Assembly (NCBI GenBank): GCA_031550435.1
Contig: JAVBOO010000035.1
Coordinates: forward strand, 1 to 26,631
Length of the DNA: 26,631 bases
DNA from: JAVBOO01 sp031550435
Lineage (GTDB): Bacteria > Bacillota > Clostridia > Lachnospirales > WRAX01
Direction of reading: 5' to 3'
The first letter of the stretch is position 1. Each line of letters opens with the position of its first letter. The position numbers and the translations under genes are program-made. Below are positions 7,933 to 14,645 of the stretch, in pieces. The notes beneath the pieces were generated by a model. That model did no database searches and had not been told where the DNA came from. It saw only the letters and a list, made by a program, of their open reading frames with translations.

Positions 7933-8465
7933 CTCTCGCCGTCAAACAGCCATACAACAAATCTAAACGCAAGGCTGTTTTTAATCGTGTTATCGAGAAA
8001 ATCCGCCTTTAGAAACGAAAGGCAGCCAAAAATCACAAAAAGCGCGGCTGTGTACACAAGCTTCGAGGAACCGAGCGCAAGGGAAAACAAGAGGTATGCG
8101 CCGAAAAATCCCGAGCAAAGAATGCATACGAACTTAGCCGTTTTGCCGGCGTTTGCGGCGGTGTCCGATAAGAACAGCGCTGTCTTGTGAAACATACCCT
8201 GCTCGAAAAGTTTGGATACAAAACGGGTCAATGCCGAAGCCAAGCCGACGAAAAACATAGAAAGCCTGCTTAAAAAGCGCACGGAAGCACTTCCTTGCAA
8301 GCAGCCGCTTTCGGTAGTTATATGCCTGAAAAAGTTGCAAACAGCCGAGGTCTTGCTATATTTTGCGATTTGCACGCAAAAGCGGTGAACGAAGCTGTTT
8401 TCGTAAGCGTCCGCGTAGAGCTCATAAAGCCTGTTAATAAAACCTAGGATGATGCTGCCCGTCAT
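7929..8465 (-). CDS. Small membrane protein of unknown function
   Basis: A protein of 178 residues, not recognised with confidence. It has an amphipathic N-terminal half with Tyr, Phe and His (LYELYADAYENSFVHRF) and two or three hydrophobic stretches in the second half (FVCILCSGFFGAYLLFSLAL and VYTAALFVIFGCLSF). ATG at 8465 overlaps the DUF4330 stop as ATGA, and its own stop overlaps the GTG of the ligase-like gene. Such double overlap suggests fixed stoichiometry with the neighbours. An accessory subunit of the polymerase is a reasonable guess but no more. Confidence 0.75.
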   Translation of the reverse strand: MTGSIILGFINRLYELYADAYENSFVHRFCVQIAKYSKTSAVCNFFRHITTESGCLQGSASVRFLSRLSMFFVGLASALTRFVSKLFEQGMFHKTALFLSDTAANAGKTAKFVCILCSGFFGAYLLFSLALGSSKLVYTAALFVIFGCLSFLKADFLDNTIKNSLAFRFVVWLFDGER

Positions 8466-8959
8466 TTGGCATCATCTGCCTTTGCATCCAGCCCGGATAT
8501 TTTAGCCCAAAGTTTGCCTGAGCCGGCGCGAACCGTGAACGCGTGGTTAACCATATATTTGTTGCCGTCTATCACCATACCGTTTATAAACGGTTGGCCT
8601 TTTCCCGAAATAGTCAAAAAAACGGAGCAGTAGCCTTCTTTGCTGGACTTGGCGACATAGCCTCTGTCGTCAACGCCGTAGTTGATGGATGGCCCGAATT
8701 TCACCCCGACGATTTTGCCGAGTGTAACGGCCTTGCTGTCGTCGACGACGGTGTCGCCGACCTTGATGTAATCCTGAACATAGTCCGGGGCTTCCTCGCA
8801 GGTTATCCCTATCGTAAACTCCTGTGTTGTATCGGTAACGACGGTTTTATCGCCCATCTTAATGTAAACGATAACGGCGACGGCAATAACCGCCAAGACC
8901 AGGCAGAGGTCTATAATATTAAGCTTTCCGAACAACTTGCCCTTTGAATCAATAATCAT
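8462..8959 (-). CDS. DUF4330 family membrane-anchored protein
   Basis: A protein of 165 residues with the DUF4330 look: MIIDSKGKLFGKLNIIDL followed by one transmembrane segment (about 19-35) and an extracytoplasmic beta-rich domain with repeated short hydrophobic strands (TIGITCEEAPDYV, GKIVGVKFG). The biochemical role of DUF4330 is not known to me. The start is placed at 8959, with AGGACGG upstream; an ATG 7 codons earlier lacks a site. Its position between the glycosyltransferase and the polymerase-like gene suggests a part in polymer assembly or export at the membrane. Confidence 0.8.
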   Translation of the reverse strand: MIIDSKGKLFGKLNIIDLCLVLAVIAVAVIVYIKMGDKTVVTDTTQEFTIGITCEEAPDYVQDYIKVGDTVVDDSKAVTLGKIVGVKFGPSINYGVDDRGYVAKSSKEGYCSVFLTISGKGQPFINGMVIDGNKYMVNHAFTVRAGSGKLWAKISGLDAKADDAK

Positions 8960-9019
8960 ATTACACCGTCCTATAATCATTGTATTTACAAAAGTTACAG
9001 CATTCGCACGACCGCAAAA

Positions 9020-10102
9020 TCAGAGCGGCGCACGTGCCGATTTTTTGTAAAGCTCATAAGTTTTTTCTACCGTTGTTTCCAAGTCAAACAATTCAGTAAA
9101 TGTTATTTGCGCGTTTTTTCTGCATTCATCGTAAAACTGCTTGTCCGTTATCATTTTTTGCATTGCCTGAGCCATTTGCTTGCAATTATTGTATTCAACG
9201 GCGATACCGCAGCGGGTGTTCCCGTTTACGATATCATTATTTCCGCCGACCGCCGTTACAACGAGCGGAACAGAGAAAGACAGCGCCTCGACAAGTGCCA
9301 GGCTCAGAGCCTCCATGGGAGACGAACACAAGCAAACATCGGACTCCGACAGCAAGACATCCGTATCGGTTCTGTAGCCCGGAAATTTTACAAACGAGTC
9401 TATGCCGAGCTTTTCTGCGTATGAGCGCAGCTCTGCGCCAAGCGGCCCGTCGCCGGCAATCTCGACTGTGAACGATGCGTCGCAGCTGTCTTTCAAAAGC
9501 TTCACCGATTCAAGAAGGAAGTGCAGCCCCTTATCTTGGGAAAGCCTTGAAAGGCAAGAGAACCTGAAGGGTCCGCACGTATTTTTTTTTGACGTATCAG
9601 AGTCGTAAGGCCTTTTAGGCGCACCGTTAAATATAACGTTGATTTTGTCGGGTGGGTATCCGTTTTCGGTTGCCAGTTCTTTTCCGGGCGAGCAAACCGA
9701 TATCACGGAGGAGTCAAAGCGCGTGAAAACACGGTTGACCGTTTTCCAAGCTTTTCCGACACCTATATTCAAATGTGCTGTATAAACGACACTTGAAATA
9801 TTGTAAAACAATCGGGAAATAATTGCAATAATATTTTCTCTCGGGTACTGTGCGTGAATAATGTCGATTTTATGTTTCTTCGCAAAACACGCGAGCCTGT
9901 AAGCCGCAAAAACATCAAAGGCCGAGCGCATTTTAAGCCTGAGGCTTTTGACAGCTATTCCGCTCATGCTCACACAAAGCATACCCGGCTCGTTATAGAC
10001 GAAATAAATCTTGTGTTCGTTTTTTAGAGCGCTTGCGAGATTAAGCACATATTTCTCCGAGCCGCCGTTACCGGCATGGTTTATAAGATAAAGTATATTC
10101 AT
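9020..10102 (-). CDS. GT4 family glycosyltransferase
   Basis: A retaining GT-B glycosyltransferase of 360 residues. The N-terminal acceptor half starts MNILYLINHAGNGGSEKYVLNLA, typical of GT4. The C-terminal nucleotide-sugar half has SRLSQDKGLHFLLE, EIAGDGPLGAEL and the EALSLALVE acidic pair followed by VVTAVGG. It would add a sugar to the lipid-linked polymer on the cytoplasmic side; donor and acceptor cannot be read from sequence. ATG at 10102 has GAGGAG 5 bases upstream. It lies 27 bases after the flippase gene, so the two are almost certainly cotranscribed. Confidence 0.88.
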   Translation of the reverse strand: MNILYLINHAGNGGSEKYVLNLASALKNEHKIYFVYNEPGMLCVSMSGIAVKSLRLKMRSAFDVFAAYRLACFAKKHKIDIIHAQYPRENIIAIISRLFYNISSVVYTAHLNIGVGKAWKTVNRVFTRFDSSVISVCSPGKELATENGYPPDKINVIFNGAPKRPYDSDTSKKNTCGPFRFSCLSRLSQDKGLHFLLESVKLLKDSCDASFTVEIAGDGPLGAELRSYAEKLGIDSFVKFPGYRTDTDVLLSESDVCLCSSPMEALSLALVEALSFSVPLVVTAVGGNNDIVNGNTRCGIAVEYNNCKQMAQAMQKMITDKQFYDECRKNAQITFTELFDLETTVEKTYELYKKSARAPL

Positions 10103-10129
10103 ATTAACTCCTCGGCCGCCGTTTATCCT

Positions 10130-11671
10130 CTAGCGGACGTTCTTTGCTTTTTTGCCGAAAAATTCTTTTAAAATAGAAGCGTTTAGAGGAGCGGCGATTG
10201 CAAAATACGCCGCCAAACCGGCAAATACGGGTATAATCAGATTTAAAGCGCTGCCGGCTATCCCCTCTTTAAACGAAACATATGTCATTACAAGTTTCAC
10301 GCAAACAACCATAAATGCGGTACATATACCGCTTTTCGCAAGCGAACCGAAAACATCTTTCCCGAACGGGCCGATTCCCTTGACAAGCAGTATATACAGG
10401 CAGACCGAGCCTATAAGACTCGCGCAGGATGACGAGAGCGCAAGTGCGTTTATGCCGATAAAGTTAACGGTTACCAGACTGAGGCCTATATTCGATGCCA
10501 TTATGACGATTCCGACTATAGCGGGGATTTTAGTTTTTTTCTGAGAGTAGAACGCTCTGTCAAGTATCTCTTTTAAACAGACGAATACTATACCCGCTGA
10601 ATAAAAGCCCATAATATTGCCGGCTAAGCTCACGTCATCGGAGGCTCCGGCAGAACCCGCGAGCTTTCCGAACAGTGTAAACATAAACTCAAACAGCCTG
10701 AAACGCAAGAGTATGAAGCCCGCTGTTACGGGCACCATCAGGAAAAACACAGCCTTAAATATGCCGGCAAGTGTTTTCTTATAGTCCTCAATCTTTTTTT
10801 CGCTCCAAAGTACCGAAAGATGAGGATAATACACGTTTGTTATCGAATAAATAATTGTCAGTACGGAAACAAGTATGATGTTTTGCACGTAACTAAGTAT
10901 GGTAACCGCGTTGTAGCGGGTTGCGAGCGTCATACTGAACAGCGTGGTAAACTGGTATGCAAAAACACCAAGCAAAACGGGGAGCGTTAACTTTGCGGCA
11001 AGCTTTAAGTTTTCATTCCTGTAGGCAAACGACGGCCTGTAAGAATAGCCGGAGCGAACAACGGAAGGTATCAGTATCAGAGCTTGCAAGGCGAGGCCGG
11101 CAAACGTTGCGTATACGAGACCGGTTACCCCGTATTTATCGCCCAAGAGCAAAGTATAGGCTATTAGCGTCAGAGCGGACGGCACGGTGACGAATGCGGT
11201 AAGTTTAAACTTGCCGTGCGACTGCAGCACACCCTGCATAATAAAATTCACGCCGTGGAACAGCATAACAGGCAAAAGCGTTCTGAGCACGAATACCGCA
11301 TAGGACAAACTGTCCGGGCTGGCAGCGTACTTACTGAAGCCGAGTATGAAAGGAGCGATAAGTTCCGAAATTATTACAAGCGCCAGTAAAACCAGCGTTA
11401 CCAGCGTCAGCAGCGCGTTCAGAAACTCCTTGGATTTATTATGCTCGCCTTTTGCCAGCATTGAGGAGTATATCGGCACGACAACCGTCGTCAGCGATGT
11501 ACCGACGCAGGTGAAAATTAAGTTCGGTATAGCAAGGGCGTAAGAGTATATATTAAGCCTCTCGCTCGTTATCCCGAATGCCGACATGTAAATTTGAACA
11601 CTTACAAGCGAAAGCAATCTTGATAAAATCGTTATTAACGTTACGGATATCGCGCTTTTCTTCTTGTTCAA
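10130..11671 (-). CDS. MurJ/MviN-type or Wzx-type lipid-linked glycan flippase
   Basis: An MOP-superfamily flippase of 513 residues with roughly 12-14 membrane segments. The N-terminal IPNLIFTCVGTSLTTVVVPIYSS is close to the MurJ signature, and TYLLPV-like LRTLLPVMLFHGVNFIMQGVLQS follows. MurJ exports lipid II; relatives inside polysaccharide loci export other undecaprenyl-linked glycans. As the first gene of a glycopolymer operon, the second role is more likely here. The start is TTG at 11671, with AGGA 8 bases upstream and no better in-frame alternative nearby. A TATAAT box lies about 70 bases upstream. Confidence 0.87.
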   Translation of the reverse strand: MNKKKSAISVTLITILSRLLSLVSVQIYMSAFGITSERLNIYSYALAIPNLIFTCVGTSLTTVVVPIYSSMLAKGEHNKSKEFLNALLTLVTLVLLALVIISELIAPFILGFSKYAASPDSLSYAVFVLRTLLPVMLFHGVNFIMQGVLQSHGKFKLTAFVTVPSALTLIAYTLLLGDKYGVTGLVYATFAGLALQALILIPSVVRSGYSYRPSFAYRNENLKLAAKLTLPVLLGVFAYQFTTLFSMTLATRYNAVTILSYVQNIILVSVLTIIYSITNVYYPHLSVLWSEKKIEDYKKTLAGIFKAVFFLMVPVTAGFILLRFRLFEFMFTLFGKLAGSAGASDDVSLAGNIMGFYSAGIVFVCLKEILDRAFYSQKKTKIPAIVGIVIMASNIGLSLVTVNFIGINALALSSSCASLIGSVCLYILLVKGIGPFGKDVFGSLAKSGICTAFMVVCVKLVMTYVSFKEGIAGSALNLIIPVFAGLAAYFAIAAPLNASILKEFFGKKAKNVR

Positions 11672-11715
11672 AATATCAGTCCTGTAATTAGATGTAGGGA
11701 TATGTGACTCGTTAC

Positions 11716-11729
11716 ACTGCTATAGCAGT
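11716..11729. promoter_or_regulatory. 14-bp perfect palindrome, possible operator
   Basis: ACTGCTATAGCAGT is a perfect inverted repeat without spacer. It lies just downstream of the predicted start of the leftward envelope operon and between the two divergent genes, a usual place for an operator. The cognate regulator is not evident in the window. Confidence 0.4.
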
Positions 11730-11739
11730 AATCCGGTTC

Positions 11740-11769
11740 ATTATAACCCATAATCCGAGGCCGGGGCAA
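11740..11769 (-). promoter_or_regulatory. Putative promoter of the leftward envelope operon
   Basis: On the minus strand TTGCCC (11764-11769), an 18-nt spacer and a consensus TATAAT (11740-11745). The start would fall near 11733, about 60 bases before the TTG of the flippase gene. The -10 is perfect; the -35 is moderate. Confidence 0.55.
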
Positions 11770-11776
11770 TAACTAT

Positions 11777-11805
11777 TTGCATTCCGGCTGCCAAAGTAGT
11801 AAAGT
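11777..11805 (+). promoter_or_regulatory. Possible promoter of the LtaS-like gene
   Basis: TTGCAT (11777-11782), a 17-nt spacer and TAAAGT (11800-11805). A start near 11812 would leave almost no leader before the ATG at 11817 but about 20 bases before an in-frame GTG at 11832, which has GGGAG 8 bases upstream. Weak consensus. Confidence 0.3.
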
Positions 11806-11816
11806 ATTGCCTGAAG

Positions 11817-13718
11817 ATGGGAGATGTTACTGTGGAATTTCAGGGAAAAGGACTAAAGCTCAAACTGGTTGTAAATAACTGCCTTATAACACACGCACTG
11901 CTGATTCTTGCTGCGCTCGCGATAACGTTTATGACGTTTGCCCTGCTGCCGCAGCCTTTTGGCGCCTCGCTGAACATTATCGCAAAGACTCCGCTTGTTT
12001 TCGCGCTCTGTTTTCTCGCGGTTCTGCTTGTGGTTTACTTTGTGTATTTTGTCAGTTCTCAGGTCTGGCTGAGTTTTTTGACATCCGGCCTTTTTTTCTT
12101 TACATTGCTTACGATTAACCGCTATAAAGTCTATCTCAGGGGAGACCCGCTGATGCCGACGGATTTGTTCCTCGGCGGAGAAGCGTTTTCGATTGCGGTT
12201 TCATCCGAGCTTAAGATAAGTCCGTTCATAATAGCAATACCGGTGCTGATAATAATTGCGTCTGTGGCTTTATTTGTTTTTTTCAGGTTTAAAAAACCGA
12301 AGCTGTACGCAAATATAATCGGGGCGGTTTGCTGCATAGCTGCAGCGTTTCTCTCGCTCAACTCAGTTTATACTGACAGGCAGATATACGACAGCGTACC
12401 GATATACGGGAATATTTACAGCAGTGTAAACGAATATACTTCAAAAGGCTATATTCCGGCTTTTTTGTATCATATCAACGATTTTTCCGCCAAGCTTCCT
12501 CCGGATTATTCCGCCGAAAAAGCGCAGAAGATACTGGACGCTTATGTTCAGCCGGAAGGCTTCGATGAGATTAAACCGGATATCTTTATCATCATGAGCG
12601 AGGCGTTCTGGGACATAACTCAAGTCGATGCGCTTGATTTTTCCGAAAAAGGCGACCCCATCCCCGCATATCACGAAATAGCCGAGAACTCTATATCGGG
12701 CGATTTATATGTCAACACGTACGGGGGAGGAACGGACAATACCGAGTTCAGTGTGTTGACCGGATTTGCGACGTGGGCGTTCAACAACAGCGTGCCTTCG
12801 GCTTACAAGTTCTATTTGCGGCACGAAACGCCGTCGATGGCAAGCTTTTTGAACACAAAGGGCTACAATTCGGTTGCCCTTCATCCCGGCTTCGACTGGT
12901 TCTATAACAGAAGAAACGTATACAGATGGTTCGGGTTTGAGGAGTTTATCAGTCAAGACGATTTCGATGTCGAAAGAACCAGAAAAGGTAACTATATTTC
13001 AGACGATGCCGATGTTGACATGCTCGTTAAAACCTATGAGCGCTATCTCGACGAAAACGGCAAACCGTTTTTCTGCTTTAATGTGAACATTCAAAACCAC
13101 GGCCCTTATGATGCCGGGCTAATGTACGGCTACGGAGGGGACTTTTACGATTTAAAGCCCGGCGTTTCGATTTCGGATACGTCTGAAACCGTGCTGACAA
13201 ATTATATACAGGGTATTAAGGATTCCGATGCTTCGCTGAAAAAACTGACCGATTACCTCGAAAACTCGGATCGCCCTGCGGTTGTAATGTTTTTCGGGGA
13301 TCATCTGCCCATGCTCGGAAACGATTATCTAACTTATAAAGAGCTCGGCTATGATATCGGCTATGAAGGGGGCTTGCAGTCTGTCAGCGACATGCATAAA
13401 ACAAGCTTTGTGATATGGGCAAACGACAAATACCGTGAGCAAAAGCCGGAATTTGAAAGCTTGACAAAGCAAAAACTGCAATTCTCCGCCAACTCCCTCG
13501 GTATGTATATGTTGGAAACGCTCGGTTTCAAACCGGACGCGCTCTACTCTTATATGTATGAGCACGCCGGAGAACTGCCAGTTATGACGTCCTGGTTCAT
13601 GTCCGAAAGCCGCAAAAAGGGAGAGGGCTTGACTTTGGGCTATTCCAGGAAAGGCTCCGAACTCTTGAACAGATTTAGGATGGTGCAGTATTACGAATTG
13701 TTTGACACGGTAAGATAA
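11817..13718 (+). CDS. LTA synthase-like sulfatase-fold membrane enzyme
   Basis: An LtaS-type protein of 633 residues: about five N-terminal membrane helices (near 23-43, 58-80, 84-101, 134-156 and 167-184), then an extracellular sulfatase-fold domain. Metal and catalytic residues are in the expected order: Glu in IIMSEAFWD (about 262), the Thr nucleophile in GGGTDNTEF (about 306), His in NIQNHGPY (about 428) and Asp-His in FFGDHLPML (about 495-496). The family transfers glycerol-phosphate or other phospho-alcohol groups onto wall glycolipids or glycans. The ATG at 11817 was kept, but an in-frame GTG at 11832 has the better ribosome site (GGGAG). It is divergent from the glycopolymer operon and could decorate the same polymer. 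Confidence 0.88.
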   Translation: MGDVTVEFQGKGLKLKLVVNNCLITHALLILAALAITFMTFALLPQPFGASLNIIAKTPLVFALCFLAVLLVVYFVYFVSSQVWLSFLTSGLFFFTLLTINRYKVYLRGDPLMPTDLFLGGEAFSIAVSSELKISPFIIAIPVLIIIASVALFVFFRFKKPKLYANIIGAVCCIAAAFLSLNSVYTDRQIYDSVPIYGNIYSSVNEYTSKGYIPAFLYHINDFSAKLPPDYSAEKAQKILDAYVQPEGFDEIKPDIFIIMSEAFWDITQVDALDFSEKGDPIPAYHEIAENSISGDLYVNTYGGGTDNTEFSVLTGFATWAFNNSVPSAYKFYLRHETPSMASFLNTKGYNSVALHPGFDWFYNRRNVYRWFGFEEFISQDDFDVERTRKGNYISDDADVDMLVKTYERYLDENGKPFFCFNVNIQNHGPYDAGLMYGYGGDFYDLKPGVSISDTSETVLTNYIQGIKDSDASLKKLTDYLENSDRPAVVMFFGDHLPMLGNDYLTYKELGYDIGYEGGLQSVSDMHKTSFVIWANDKYREQKPEFESLTKQKLQFSANSLGMYMLETLGFKPDALYSYMYEHAGELPVMTSWFMSESRKKGEGLTLGYSRKGSELLNRFRMVQYYELFDTVR

Positions 13719-13750
13719 AAAAGCATGTTGCCGCGAATGGTTTGACCGTG

Positions 13751-13773
13751 GGATTCCGGCTTGAATCCTTTTT
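13751..13773 (+). terminator. Intrinsic terminator after the LtaS-like gene
   Basis: GGATTC, loop CGGCTT, GAATCC, then TTTTT. The stem is short (6 bp) but the T tract is immediate. It lies 33 bases after the stop codon. Confidence 0.55.
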
Positions 13774-13876
13774 AACCGCGAGTATTTATTTAATGATTTT
13801 GTGGGAAAACTGATACGGTAGTCAGCCGAATATTTTTCCGAGTAAGCCGGCTATATTTACTACTGCGGAGGAAGCT

Positions 13877-14515
13877 ATGAAATCATACTTGGTTTACTTT
13901 ATGCTCGCGATGTTTATTGTTTCAGGCGGCGAGTTTAAGAGAGGCAGCTCCGAGGTATTTGCGAACAGCGAAAAAAACGTGCCAAATGCTGTTTGGCACG
14001 CGGATTTGACGCACGACGGCAAAGACGAGGAAATAGTGACGAATCTAATCGCTCTAAACAGTGCGGAGGATACAGGCGAGGGAGCAAATGTCAGCGTGTA
14101 TGCAGTTAACAACGGCGTTAAAACATTGATATGGAGCGAAAACGCGGATATCCCTCATGCAGGTTGGAACGGGCTTTATCTTTACACCGCCGATGACGGG
14201 AAGCGGTACCTTTTGCGCTGGATTCCGTATATGTCTGCCGGCAACGGAGCGTACCTCTATGATATTTTCTCTTTGGATAAAACGGGCAAAGAGCAAATGC
14301 TTGACAACGGCGAGTATAAGTTTACTGTAGACAAAATATACAAGGGCGACAATCTTAAAAATCTTGTGCGTTTTGTAAACAAGGTTAACAGCTATTTAAA
14401 TCAAAGTGTGCTTATTGCCGATACCGATGGAGGAAAACTAGAGTACGGAACGCAGGAAAATCCTGTTGTAAAGACTTATATGCCGGTTTGGCTTTTTGAA
14501 ATGGGAAATCAATGA
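13877..14515 (+). CDS. Secreted protein of unknown function, VCBS-like start
   Basis: A protein of 212 residues with a likely signal peptide (about 1-20, YLVYFMLAMFIVSGG) and no further membrane segment. The mature part has WHADLTHDGKDEEIV, a Ca-binding-loop-like DxxHDGxDE stretch, then HAGWNGLYLY and RYLLRWIPYM. From memory, similar segments occur as extracellular tails on clostridial M56/BlaR1 proteins, which would make this a detached version; that is recall, not a search. The ATG has GGAGG close upstream. It is convergent with blaR1 and shares a bidirectional terminator with it. Function unknown. Confidence 0.75.
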   Translation: MKSYLVYFMLAMFIVSGGEFKRGSSEVFANSEKNVPNAVWHADLTHDGKDEEIVTNLIALNSAEDTGEGANVSVYAVNNGVKTLIWSENADIPHAGWNGLYLYTADDGKRYLLRWIPYMSAGNGAYLYDIFSLDKTGKEQMLDNGEYKFTVDKIYKGDNLKNLVRFVNKVNSYLNQSVLIADTDGGKLEYGTQENPVVKTYMPVWLFEMGNQ

Positions 14516-14540
14516 CCGTGAGCTTTAATCAAGCAGGGCG

Positions 14541-14550
14541 GATGCCTGCC
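14541..14550. repeat. 10-bp direct repeat, left copy
   Basis: GATGCCTGCC, repeated exactly at 14661-14670. The two copies flank 110 bp that hold a repeated hairpin and the last codons of blaR1, as a target duplication would. Confidence 0.5.
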
Positions 14551-14555
14551 AAAAG

Positions 14556-14594
14556 AAATAGTCGTTTATGCCTTTTTGGCGCAAACGACTATTT
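14556..14594. terminator. Bidirectional terminator between convergent genes
   Basis: AAATAGTCGTTT (14556-14567) pairs perfectly over 12 bp with AAACGACTATTT (14583-14594). The loop contains a further GCC-TTTTT-GGC pairing. T runs follow on the plus strand (TTTTT), with shorter ones in the other direction. It serves the secreted-protein gene and, 50 bases away, blaR1. The hairpin is homologous to 23730-23782. Confidence 0.75.
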
Positions 14595-14628
14595 TTAATT
14601 ACCAAGACCGCACGCTGCGGTTCTAAAC
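14556..14628 (+). repeat. Dispersed hairpin repeat, copy 1
   Basis: It comprises the hairpin ATAGTCG...AAACGACTAT plus ACCAAG and a downstream CGCTGCGGTTCTAAAC. The same order of blocks occurs at 23730-23810 with ACCAAG and CGCTACGGTTCGAAAC. Both hairpins also share the inner CC-TTTT-GG loop, so the similarity is not confined to the stem. Confidence 0.6.
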
Positions 14629-14645
14629 CGGATTGCGGCGGCAAA

